A stretch of DNA of 15,092 nt, taken from positions 1 to 15,092 of the forward strand of contig CAAEDZ010000128.1 in NCBI GenBank assembly GCA_900754775.1, given 5' to 3'. Both the position numbers and the translations under genes were made by a program. This stretch comes from Clostridia bacterium. GTDB lineage: Bacteria; Bacillota_A; Clostridia; Christensenellales; Aristaeellaceae. Numbering within the stretch: the stretch's first letter is position 1; every line of letters starts with the position of its first letter. The notes under the pieces were generated by a model. The model ran no database searches. It worked only from the letters and a program-made list of their open reading frames with translations, and had not been told where the DNA came from. Below, in pieces: positions 1 to 4,742 of the stretch.

Positions 1-650
1 AGGGCGTTTCCTTCGAGGTCAACGAGGGCGAGATCGTCACCCTCATCGGCGCCAACGGCGCGGGCAAGTCCACCACGCTCAACACCATCGCCGGGCTGCT
101 CAAGCCGCGCAGCGGTCAGGTGGTCTTTAACGGCCACAACGTCGTGGGCATGCCGGCCAGCAAGGTGGTCTCGCTGGGCATGGCGCTCTGCCCCGAGGGG
201 CGGCGCGTGTTTCAGCAGATGACCGTGCGCGAAAACCTGGAAATGGGCGGCTTCACCCGCCCCGCCGGGGAACTGGCCGGGTCGCTGGACCACGTATATA
301 AGCTCTTCCCGCGCCTCAAGGAGCGCGAAAAGCAGGTCGCCGGCACGCTCTCCGGCGGCGAACAGCAGATGCTGGCCATGGGCCGCGCTTTGATGGGCCG
401 CCCGAAGCTTTTGATGCTGGACGAGCCGTCCATGGGTCTTGCGCCCAAGCTGGTCGACCAGATCTTCGACATCATCGCCGAACTGCACGCCGCCGGCACG
501 ACCATCCTTCTGGTGGAGCAGAACGCGCTGATGGCCCTGCAGGTGGCCTCGCGCGGCTACGTGCTGGAAACGGGCCGCATCACCCTCGCCGACGACGCCG
601 ACAAACTGCTCGTCAACGACAGCGTGCGCGCCGCCTATCTGGGCGGCTGA
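1..650 (+). CDS. livF: Branched-chain amino acid ABC transporter ATP-binding protein LivF, 5' truncated by window
   Basis: This is the cytoplasmic ATPase subunit that, with LivG, powers uptake of leucine, isoleucine and valine or related amino acids through LivH/LivM. The frame is open from the first base (first full codon at position 3) and shows about 215 residues; the family is normally about 235, so only the first 20 or so are missing. Visible motifs in order are Walker A (GANGAGKST), the Q-loop region, the signature TLSGGEQQMLAMGRALM, Walker B LLMLDEPSMGLAP, and the H-loop region ILLVEQNA. LivF proteins typically carry this VEQN form, where many other ABC ATPases have a histidine, and that favours LivF over other ABC classes. 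livG and the permease genes would be expected to the left, outside the window. The gene ends at a TGA followed 15 bp later by a strong hairpin. Urea or amide transporters of the same family cannot be excluded from this subunit alone. Confidence 0.9.
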   Translation, partial: GVSFEVNEGEIVTLIGANGAGKSTTLNTIAGLLKPRSGQVVFNGHNVVGMPASKVVSLGMALCPEGRRVFQQMTVRENLEMGGFTRPAGELAGSLDHVYKLFPRLKEREKQVAGTLSGGEQQMLAMGRALMGRPKLLMLDEPSMGLAPKLVDQIFDIIAELHAAGTTILLVEQNALMALQVASRGYVLETGRITLADDADKLLVNDSVRAAYLGG

Positions 651-665
651 CGCCCCCAAAAAGAC

Positions 666-703
666 AAGGCCCGCCCGGGAATGCACTTCCCCGGCGGGCC
701 TTT
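666..703. terminator. Bidirectional terminator between livF and corA
   Basis: A 10-bp perfect stem (AAGGCCCGCC at 666-675 with GGCGGGCCTT at 693-702) continues, after one C-C mismatch, into a 4-bp stem (677-680 with 688-691) and a 7-nt loop. On the plus strand the hairpin ends in a short T-run. On the minus strand it is followed by T-rich sequence (the A-run at 656-662). It therefore probably serves both converging genes. Confidence 0.8.
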
Positions 704-713
704 GCGCGCCGCT

Positions 714-1592
714 TCACAAAAACTTCTTGCGCCGGAAATACCAGATGCACAGCGCCACGATGACCAGACTGATGAAAATGATGAGCGGATACCCCCACGG
801 CCAGGCAAGCTCCGGCATGCCGGTAAAGTTCATGCCGTACCAGCCCGCCAGCAGCGTCAGCGGCAGGAAGATGGTCGTCACCACGGTGAGGAACTTCATG
901 ATCTCGTTTTGCCGGATGCCGATCTGCGCCTGATACAACTCCCGGATCTGCAACAGATATTCGCGCAGGCCGAGCGCGTCCTCGCGCAGGCGGTGGGCGC
1001 GCTCGCCGCTGAGGGCGAGGGAGCGCGCCTCGGCGGGGGAGAGGGCGGCTTCCTGCGCCGCGTCGCCGAGGTCTTCAAACATGTCCTCCAGCTGCGCGCA
1101 ATAGCGCGCCAGCGCCGATACCTGCTTGCGCACGCCCAGCAGCTTGCCGCCAAAGCGGTTGGAGGTCAGCGCCGCTTCGGTCAGCGCCTCCGTCTCCAGT
1201 GCTTCCGCGAGCGCTTCCAGCGCCTCCACGGCCTCCGTCTCCGGGGGCAACAGCGCCGCCAGCGCCGCGCACAGCGCTCCGCCCGCCGTCAGCGGCCGCC
1301 CGACAAGGCCGTCCAACACGCCCTGCACGAAGTCGCCCTCGTCGCAAACGGCGAGGTTTCCCCCCCAGAGGGCGAAGGTGAAGCTGCCCGCGCTGCGTTT
1401 CACCGCCCCAATCAGCGCCGCGCCCTCCGTGCCGGCGCGGCAGTAGCGCGCCTGCGCCGGCAAAAGCAGGCGCACGAGCGCGGGCAGACGGACGGCCTCC
1501 AGTTCCGCGGGCGCGAACAGACACACTTCTCCGCGCCACGCCGGCGCGCCCTCGCGGCGGGCAAAGCCGCCCTCTGTGCCATACAGACGCAT
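714..1592 (-). CDS. corA: CorA-family magnesium/divalent cation transporter
   Basis: This is a predicted inner-membrane Mg2+ (possibly Co2+/Ni2+) channel acting as a homopentamer. The protein has 292 residues, near the short end of the family. The C-terminus carries the diagnostic features: a long helical region around residues 110-225, TM1 at about 228-250 ending in the GMN motif (YGMNF, residues about 252-256), the extracellular loop FTGMPEL, TM2 at about 267-285 and a basic tail FRRKKFL. The first 100 residues are alanine- and leucine-rich and only loosely resemble the usual CorA alpha/beta domain. The ATG at 1592 is preceded by AAGGAGGG at a normal distance, which fixes the start. The gene has its own promoter, is divergent from the aspartate kinase gene, and converges on livF. 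I see no Mg2+-sensing leader; the region between promoter and start codon is only about 20 nt. Confidence 0.93.
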   Translation of the reverse strand: MRLYGTEGGFARREGAPAWRGEVCLFAPAELEAVRLPALVRLLLPAQARYCRAGTEGAALIGAVKRSAGSFTFALWGGNLAVCDEGDFVQGVLDGLVGRPLTAGGALCAALAALLPPETEAVEALEALAEALETEALTEAALTSNRFGGKLLGVRKQVSALARYCAQLEDMFEDLGDAAQEAALSPAEARSLALSGERAHRLREDALGLREYLLQIRELYQAQIGIRQNEIMKFLTVVTTIFLPLTLLAGWYGMNFTGMPELAWPWGYPLIIFISLVIVALCIWYFRRKKFL

Positions 1593-1615
1593 CGCGTTTC
1601 CCTCCTTGCGCCTCT

Positions 1616-1644
1616 ATGGTATCACGCCGCCGCCCCGCTGTCAA
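1616..1644 (-). promoter_or_regulatory. Sigma-A promoter of corA
   Basis: Read on the minus strand: TTGACA (1639-1644), a 17-bp spacer, then TACCAT (1616-1621) preceded by TGA, which gives an extended -10. Transcription would begin about 20 bp before the corA ATG. The spacer is almost identical to the one in the promoter at 4461-4489. Confidence 0.7.
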
Positions 1645-1702
1645 TGCGCGTGTCTTTTGCAGAAAAACAACTGTCCGCCCCACACGTTTAACCTGCGCTT
1701 TG

Positions 1703-1732
1703 TTGACGCGCGGCCCCGTCCCCCGCTATAAT
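1703..1732 (+). promoter_or_regulatory. Sigma-A promoter of the aspartate kinase gene
   Basis: TTGACG (1703-1708), an 18-bp GC-rich spacer and a perfect TATAAT (1727-1732). The start site should lie near 1739, leaving about 30 nt of leader. This is too short for a lysine riboswitch or a T-box, so transcript-level amino-acid control at this promoter is unlikely. Confidence 0.8.
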
Positions 1733-1768
1733 AATATCCCAGGAACACAGTTGGAGGACGACAAGCAC

Positions 1769-3106
1769 ATGAACGGCACCATCGTTTGCAAATTCGGCGG
1801 TTCGTCGCTTGCGGACGCGAGCGGCTTTCAAAAGGCAAAAAACATCCTTCTGGCGGACGAAAAGCGGCGCTTCGCCGTGCCCAGCGCCCCAGGGCGGCGC
1901 TTCGACGGCGACGACAAAGTAACGGATCTTCTCTACCGCTGCTACCAGCAGGTGGAAAAGGGCGAGGACTGCGCGGAGACGTTCGCCAAAATTACCGGGC
2001 GCTATGCGGGCATCGCCCGCGAGCTGGGCCTGACCCTGGACGTCATGGCGCTGCTTCAGGACACCCGCGCCGCCATCGAGCGCGTGCGCACGCCGGACTT
2101 TGCCGCCAGCCGCGGCGAATACCTGAACGGCGTGCTGCTGGCAAACTATCTGGGCTGGGATTTCATCGATGCGGCGGACGTGGTGCGCTTTGACAAGCAG
2201 GGCGCTTTCGCCGCTGAGTGGACCAACCGCGTGCTCTCCGAGGAACTGAAAAAGCACGAGCGCGCCGTCATTCCCGGCTTTTACGGCGCATTTCCGGATG
2301 GCGGCGTGCGCACGTTCTCGCGCGGCGGCAGCGACATCTCCGGCGCGCTGGTGGCCCGCGCCGCCGGGGCCGAATTGTACGAGAACTGGACGGACGTCTC
2401 CGGTTTTCTCATGGCCGACCCGCGCGTGGTCAAGAATCCCGCCGGTATTGAGCGCCTCACCTACCGCGAACTGCGCGAGCTTTCCTACATGGGCGCGACC
2501 GTTTTGCACGAGGACGCCATCTTCCCTGTGCACAAGGCCGGTATTCCCACCAACATCCGTAACACCAACGACCCCGACCATCCCGGCACGATGATCGTCG
2601 ACAAGGCGAAGGACGTTCAATACCGCTACCCCATCACCGGCATCGCCGGCCACAAGAACTTTTCGCTCATCTCCATCGAAAAGGCGATGATGAACGCGGA
2701 ACTGGGCTTTGGCCGCCGCGTGTTGCAGGCGGTGGAGGAATTCGGCATCTCCTTCGAGCATCTGCCCACCGGCATCGACACCATGTGCGTGGTCGTCTCC
2801 GATGTGGAACTGAACCGCTACCGCGACAAGCTCATCAACCGCATCAACGAGCTTTGCCAGCCGGACCACATCGAAATTTCCTCCGGCCTCGCCCTCATCG
2901 CCACCGTGGGCCAGGGCATGGTGCGCACGCGCGGCACGGCGGCGAAGCTGTTCGGCGCCCTCTATGCGGCCGGCGTCAACGTGCGCATGATCGACCAGGG
3001 CTCCAGCGAATTAAACATCATCGTCGGCGTGGACGGCGAGGAGTTCGAGGCCGCCGTGCGCGCCATCTACGGGGCCTTTGTCGGCGGCGGGGGAAAGGAC
3101 GCCTGA
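1769..3106 (+). CDS. lysC: Aspartate kinase (monofunctional, two ACT domains)
   Basis: This enzyme catalyses ATP-dependent phosphorylation of L-aspartate, the first step towards lysine, threonine, methionine and diaminopimelate. It has 445 residues, the length of the Clostridia/Bacteroidetes monofunctional type. The kinase domain has the N-terminal KFGGSSL (residues 8-14), SAPGRR (39-44), KVTDLL (50-55), and the substrate/ATP region TFSRGGSDISGALVA (182-196) with WTDVSGFLMADPR (207-219). Two ACT domains follow, at about 295-375 and 376-440 (ISIEKAMM, then LALIATVGQGM and the closing SSELNIIVGV), and would carry allosteric feedback. The ATG at 1769 is chosen because GGAGG lies 11 nt upstream, promoter and transcription start precede it, and homology begins there; the open frame extends further left only by chance. 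One oddity is AVPSAPG, where the family usually has a hydrophobic residue instead of proline 38. The symbol is a family-level choice, since threonine-sensitive enzymes look the same. Confidence 0.95.
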   Translation: MNGTIVCKFGGSSLADASGFQKAKNILLADEKRRFAVPSAPGRRFDGDDKVTDLLYRCYQQVEKGEDCAETFAKITGRYAGIARELGLTLDVMALLQDTRAAIERVRTPDFAASRGEYLNGVLLANYLGWDFIDAADVVRFDKQGAFAAEWTNRVLSEELKKHERAVIPGFYGAFPDGGVRTFSRGGSDISGALVARAAGAELYENWTDVSGFLMADPRVVKNPAGIERLTYRELRELSYMGATVLHEDAIFPVHKAGIPTNIRNTNDPDHPGTMIVDKAKDVQYRYPITGIAGHKNFSLISIEKAMMNAELGFGRRVLQAVEEFGISFEHLPTGIDTMCVVVSDVELNRYRDKLINRINELCQPDHIEISSGLALIATVGQGMVRTRGTAAKLFGALYAAGVNVRMIDQGSSELNIIVGVDGEEFEAAVRAIYGAFVGGGGKDA

Positions 3107-3119
3107 TCCGCATACTGTG

Positions 3120-3158
3120 AAAGCGACGCTCTCGGAACGCCCGGGAGCGCCGCTTTTT
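3120..3158 (+). terminator. Terminator after the aspartate kinase gene
   Basis: A long hairpin with matched blocks AAAGCG/CGCTTT, CGCTC/GAGCG and CGG/CCG separated by single mismatches, a 5-nt loop, and a T-run at 3154-3158. It begins 14 bp after the stop codon. Confidence 0.85.
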
Positions 3159-3173
3159 GCCGCGTTTCGCCCC

Positions 3174-3202
3174 TTGACGCGCGGCGCGCGGCGTGTTATG
3201 CT
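3174..3202 (+). promoter_or_regulatory. Sigma-A promoter of the YwlE-like phosphatase
   Basis: TTGACG (3174-3179), a 17-bp spacer and TATGCT (3197-3202) with an upstream TG (extended -10). The predicted start is near 3209, about 29 nt before the GTG start codon. Confidence 0.7.
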
Positions 3203-3237
3203 GTCAGTACAGCTTTTTTGAGAGGAGAGGCGGTATC

Positions 3238-3651
3238 GTGAAGATTGTCTGCGTCTGTACGGGCAACACCTGCCGCAGCCCCATGGCGGCGGCGCTTCTG
3301 GGGCGGCTGCTGCCGGGGGTCGAGGTCACGTCCGCCGGGCTTTACGCTGAGGATGGCGCGCCCGCCAGCTACCACGCGCTTCTGGCCATGGACGAGTTGG
3401 GCGTGGACATCTCCGGCCACATGGCGCGCCGCTTCCGGCCCGGGATGGGGGAGGGGGCGCTGCTGCTGGCCATGACCCGCAGCCAGGCCCGCGCCCTGCG
3501 CGCCCTCTGCCCGGAGGCGAAGGTGGAACTCTTTTTGGGCGACGAGGAGGTGCCGGACCCCTTCGGCCGGGGCATGGAGGCCTACGAGCGCACGGCGCGT
3601 GTGCTGGAAGAGGGCGCGCAGGCCATCGCCCGCCGCCTGCAGGGCGCGTGA
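3238..3651 (+). CDS. ywlE: Low-molecular-weight phosphatase, YwlE-like (probable protein-arginine phosphatase)
   Basis: This is a cytosolic cysteine-based phosphatase of the LMW-PTP fold, 137 residues (YwlE is about 150). The P-loop is at the extreme N-terminus: CTGNTCRS, with nucleophile Cys7 and Arg13 in the C-x5-R pattern. The general-acid Asp107 lies in VPDPFG. Residue 11 is threonine, whereas tyrosine-specific members usually have isoleucine. In B. subtilis YwlE this threonine is what favours phospho-arginine, so the likely role is reversing McsB-type protein arginine phosphorylation; no McsB is visible here. The GTG at 3238 is chosen because AGGAGAGG lies 7 nt upstream and the family begins at the MKIVCVCTGN equivalent; the upstream in-frame ATG at 3199 falls inside the -10 element. 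The gene is monocistronic, between two terminators. Confidence 0.9.
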   Translation: MKIVCVCTGNTCRSPMAAALLGRLLPGVEVTSAGLYAEDGAPASYHALLAMDELGVDISGHMARRFRPGMGEGALLLAMTRSQARALRALCPEAKVELFLGDEEVPDPFGRGMEAYERTARVLEEGAQAIARRLQGA

Positions 3652-3661
3652 GGCAAAAAAG

Positions 3662-3699
3662 CGGACGTCCCGCATAAGGGAACGTCCGTTATCTTTTTT
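3662..3699. terminator. Bidirectional terminator between ywlE and the secreted-protein gene
   Basis: CGGACGT (3662-3668) pairs with ACGTCCG (3682-3688), extended by CCC/GGG with a bulged A and a 6-nt loop. A T-rich tail (3689-3699) follows on the plus strand, and the A6 run at 3655-3660 gives a U6 tail for minus-strand transcripts arriving from 3761. Confidence 0.85.
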
Positions 3700-3702
3700 C
3701 TG

Positions 3703-3785
3703 TTACAGCGCAACACCGGCGGCGAAGCGCCGCAAAAGCGCGGACAGCGGGATGCCGCTTTTACAGCGTAACGTCGGCGGTGAAG
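3703..3785. repeat. Imperfect 25-bp direct repeat copying the 3' end of the secreted-protein gene
   Basis: The units at 3703-3727 and 3761-3785 match at 21 of 25 positions with a 58-bp period. The right-hand unit is the last seven codons and stop of the minus-strand gene (FTADVTL-stop). The left-hand unit, read in the same phase, gives FAAGVAL-stop, so the four differences leave the stop codon intact. The DNA between them contains a 7-bp inverted repeat (AAAAGCG at 3734-3740 with CGCTTTT at 3756-3762) that may be a weak terminator for the minus strand. Confidence 0.55.
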
Positions 3786-4429
3786 TACGTCTCCTGCGTG
3801 TCGTTGTCGTAGGCCCAGATGGTGAAGCGCAGGGATTCGGGCGCGGACAGCGCCGCCGCCACTTCCTCGTCGCCCTCAGCGTCGAAGATGATGTAGTCGG
3901 TCACGGTCTCCCCGGCGTAGACGTTGTATACGCCGTAGCCCAGCACGCTCATGCCGTTGATCTCGGCCAGCACCACGTCCAGCGACAGATCGCGGTCGCT
4001 GCCGTTCTCCACCGTGGCGTCGATGCGCATGGCGCCGTCGGCATACTGCACGGTGTCCTCGTAGAGGGTCATGCGCACATTGTTCGTATCGACCACCACG
4101 GTGCCCTCGCCCAGCGTCACGCCGGCGGCCTCCATGGCGCGGCGGTCCAGTTCGCGGGAGATGCGCGAGCCCAGCTCACTGAGCTGCACATCGTCCATGT
4201 TGGCGATGTCCACCAGCTTGGGGTCGGTGACCATGCCCGCCGCCGCGCCGTCCGCCTCCGTCACGGCGCTTTCAAGGTCTCCGAACAGGCCGCTGAATGT
4301 GGTCGGCTCGTCCGCGGTCGCGGCCTCTTCGGCAGGCGCGTCGCGGCGCTCGCGCAGGCCACTGTTCTCCGCCAGCGCTCCGCCGCACAGGAGCATCAGG
4401 GCCAGCAGCAGGCAAAACAGTTTCTTCAT
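3761..4429 (-). CDS. Secreted protein of unknown function
   Basis: The 222-residue protein begins with a clear Sec signal peptide: MKK, a leucine-rich core, and a likely signal peptidase I site after ALA (residue 20). A cysteine sits in the core (LLCGG), but the residue before it is Leu, so it is a poor lipobox and I do not call this a lipoprotein. After a charged, low-complexity stretch (about 21-50) comes a helical segment (about 65-100). The C-terminal region, about 105-222, is rich in beta-type alternation (DTNNVRMTLYEDTVQY, MRIDATVENGS, SLRFTIWAYDND), suggesting a beta-sandwich of the kind seen in FxLYD/DUF4352-like extracellular domains. I do not recognise the family. The ATG at 4429 has GGAGGAG just upstream; the longer open frame starting at 4489 would bury the signal peptide. 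The gene has its own promoter and converges on ywlE. Confidence 0.75.
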   Translation of the reverse strand: MKKLFCLLLALMLLCGGALAENSGLRERRDAPAEEAATADEPTTFSGLFGDLESAVTEADGAAAGMVTDPKLVDIANMDDVQLSELGSRISRELDRRAMEAAGVTLGEGTVVVDTNNVRMTLYEDTVQYADGAMRIDATVENGSDRDLSLDVVLAEINGMSVLGYGVYNVYAGETVTDYIIFDAEGDEEVAAALSAPESLRFTIWAYDNDTQETYFTADVTL

Positions 4430-4460
4430 GGTATCTCTCCTCCCTGAAAGGTCTGGACCC

Positions 4461-4489
4461 ATTATACCACGCCGCCGCCCCGCGGACAA
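4461..4489 (-). promoter_or_regulatory. Sigma-A promoter of the secreted-protein gene
   Basis: On the minus strand: TTGTCC (4484-4489), a 17-bp spacer, perfect TATAAT (4461-4466). Its spacer matches that of the corA promoter at 16 of 17 positions. Confidence 0.75.
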
Positions 4490-4521
4490 GGAAATTTTGC
4501 CATATGATCGTCTTGCCCGTC

Positions 4522-4550
4522 TTGACAGGCGGGGAAAAACATGCTATAAA
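4522..4550 (+). promoter_or_regulatory. Strong sigma-A promoter of the ABC-F leader and gene
   Basis: TTGACA (4522-4527), a 17-bp spacer, TATAAA (4545-4550). The predicted start is near 4557, which gives a leader of about 186 nt before the ABC-F ATG. That is much longer than the other plus-strand leaders in this window. Confidence 0.85.
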
Positions 4551-4580
4551 GTAGACAGAAACATAGAAAGGGATGAAAGG

Positions 4581-4592
4581 ATGCGCAAGTAA
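4581..4592 (+). CDS. Candidate three-codon leader ORF (M-R-K-stop) for ABC-F attenuation
   Basis: ATG CGC AAG TAA begins about 24 nt after the predicted transcription start, with AAAGGG (4567-4572) 8 nt upstream as a well-placed ribosome binding site. Very short leader ORFs in this position are known for inducible ABC-F genes in Firmicutes such as vmlR and lmo0919, where a drug-stalled ribosome changes leader folding. The codons alone do not prove translation. An overlapping ATG at 4573 has no spacing from the same AAAGGG and is less likely to be used. Confidence 0.5.
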   Translation: MRK

Positions 4593-4604
4593 CTCGCGGA
4601 AGTC

Positions 4605-4643
4605 GGCAGGCCACCGGCGCTCAAAGCGCTGTTTTGGCGTGCC
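4605..4643 (+). other. Leader hairpin downstream of the three-codon ORF
   Basis: The outer arms GGCAGGCC (4605-4612) and GGCGTGCC (4636-4643) pair at 7 of 8 positions. The inner stem CGGCGCT (4615-4621) pairs with AGCGCTG (4625-4631) with one wobble and a CAA loop; TTTT (4632-4635) sits between the stems. Its left foot is 13 nt after the leader stop codon, within reach of a ribosome stalled on that ORF. Confidence 0.5.
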
Positions 4644-4675
4644 CATTCAAGCGGGTCGGCGCATCTTTCTCTGTA

Positions 4676-4697
4676 CGCGAAGGGGTCTCCCTGCGCG
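4676..4697 (+). promoter_or_regulatory. Candidate anti-terminator hairpin of the ABC-F leader
   Basis: CGCG (4676-4679) pairs with CGCG (4694-4697) and AGGG (4681-4684) with CCCT (4689-4692), around one A-G mismatch and a GTCT loop. Nearly all of the 5' arm of the terminator at 4685-4742 is consumed by this fold, so the two cannot coexist. The left arm (ACGCGAAGGGG, 4675-4685) is a near copy of the terminator's 3' arm (ACGCGAAAGGGGG, 4723-4735), which explains the alternative pairing. Confidence 0.5.
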
Positions 4698-4742
4698 CCT
4701 GCGCCGCTGCCCGCGGCTCTGGACGCGAAAGGGGGACTTTTT
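4685..4742 (+). terminator. Candidate attenuator: terminator that also hides the ABC-F ribosome binding site
   Basis: GTCTCCCT (4685-4692) pairs with AGGGGGAC (4730-4737), 8 bp with one wobble. CGCG (4694-4697) pairs with CGCG (4724-4727), CC (4698-4699) with GG (4721-4722), and an apical GCCGC/GCGGC stem (4703-4707 with 4713-4717) completes the structure. TTTTT (4738-4742) follows directly and is itself followed by the ABC-F ATG at 4743. The 3' arm contains the gene's only good ribosome binding site (AAAGGGGG), so the fold could stop transcription, block translation, or both. Confidence 0.6.

Noticed and set aside
1733..1768. A lysine riboswitch or T-box controlling the aspartate kinase gene
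   Set aside because: Only about 30 nt separate the predicted transcription start and the start codon, too short for either element.
1688..2869. A 393-codon minus-strand open frame opposite the aspartate kinase gene
   Set aside because: Its upstream part runs through intergenic promoter sequence, it has no family similarity, and the plus strand is an intact aspartate kinase.
4370..4429. Lipoprotein signal in the secreted protein
   Set aside because: The core cysteine is preceded by Leu-Leu, not by the small residue required at the position before a lipobox cysteine. ALA followed by EN is a better signal peptidase I site.
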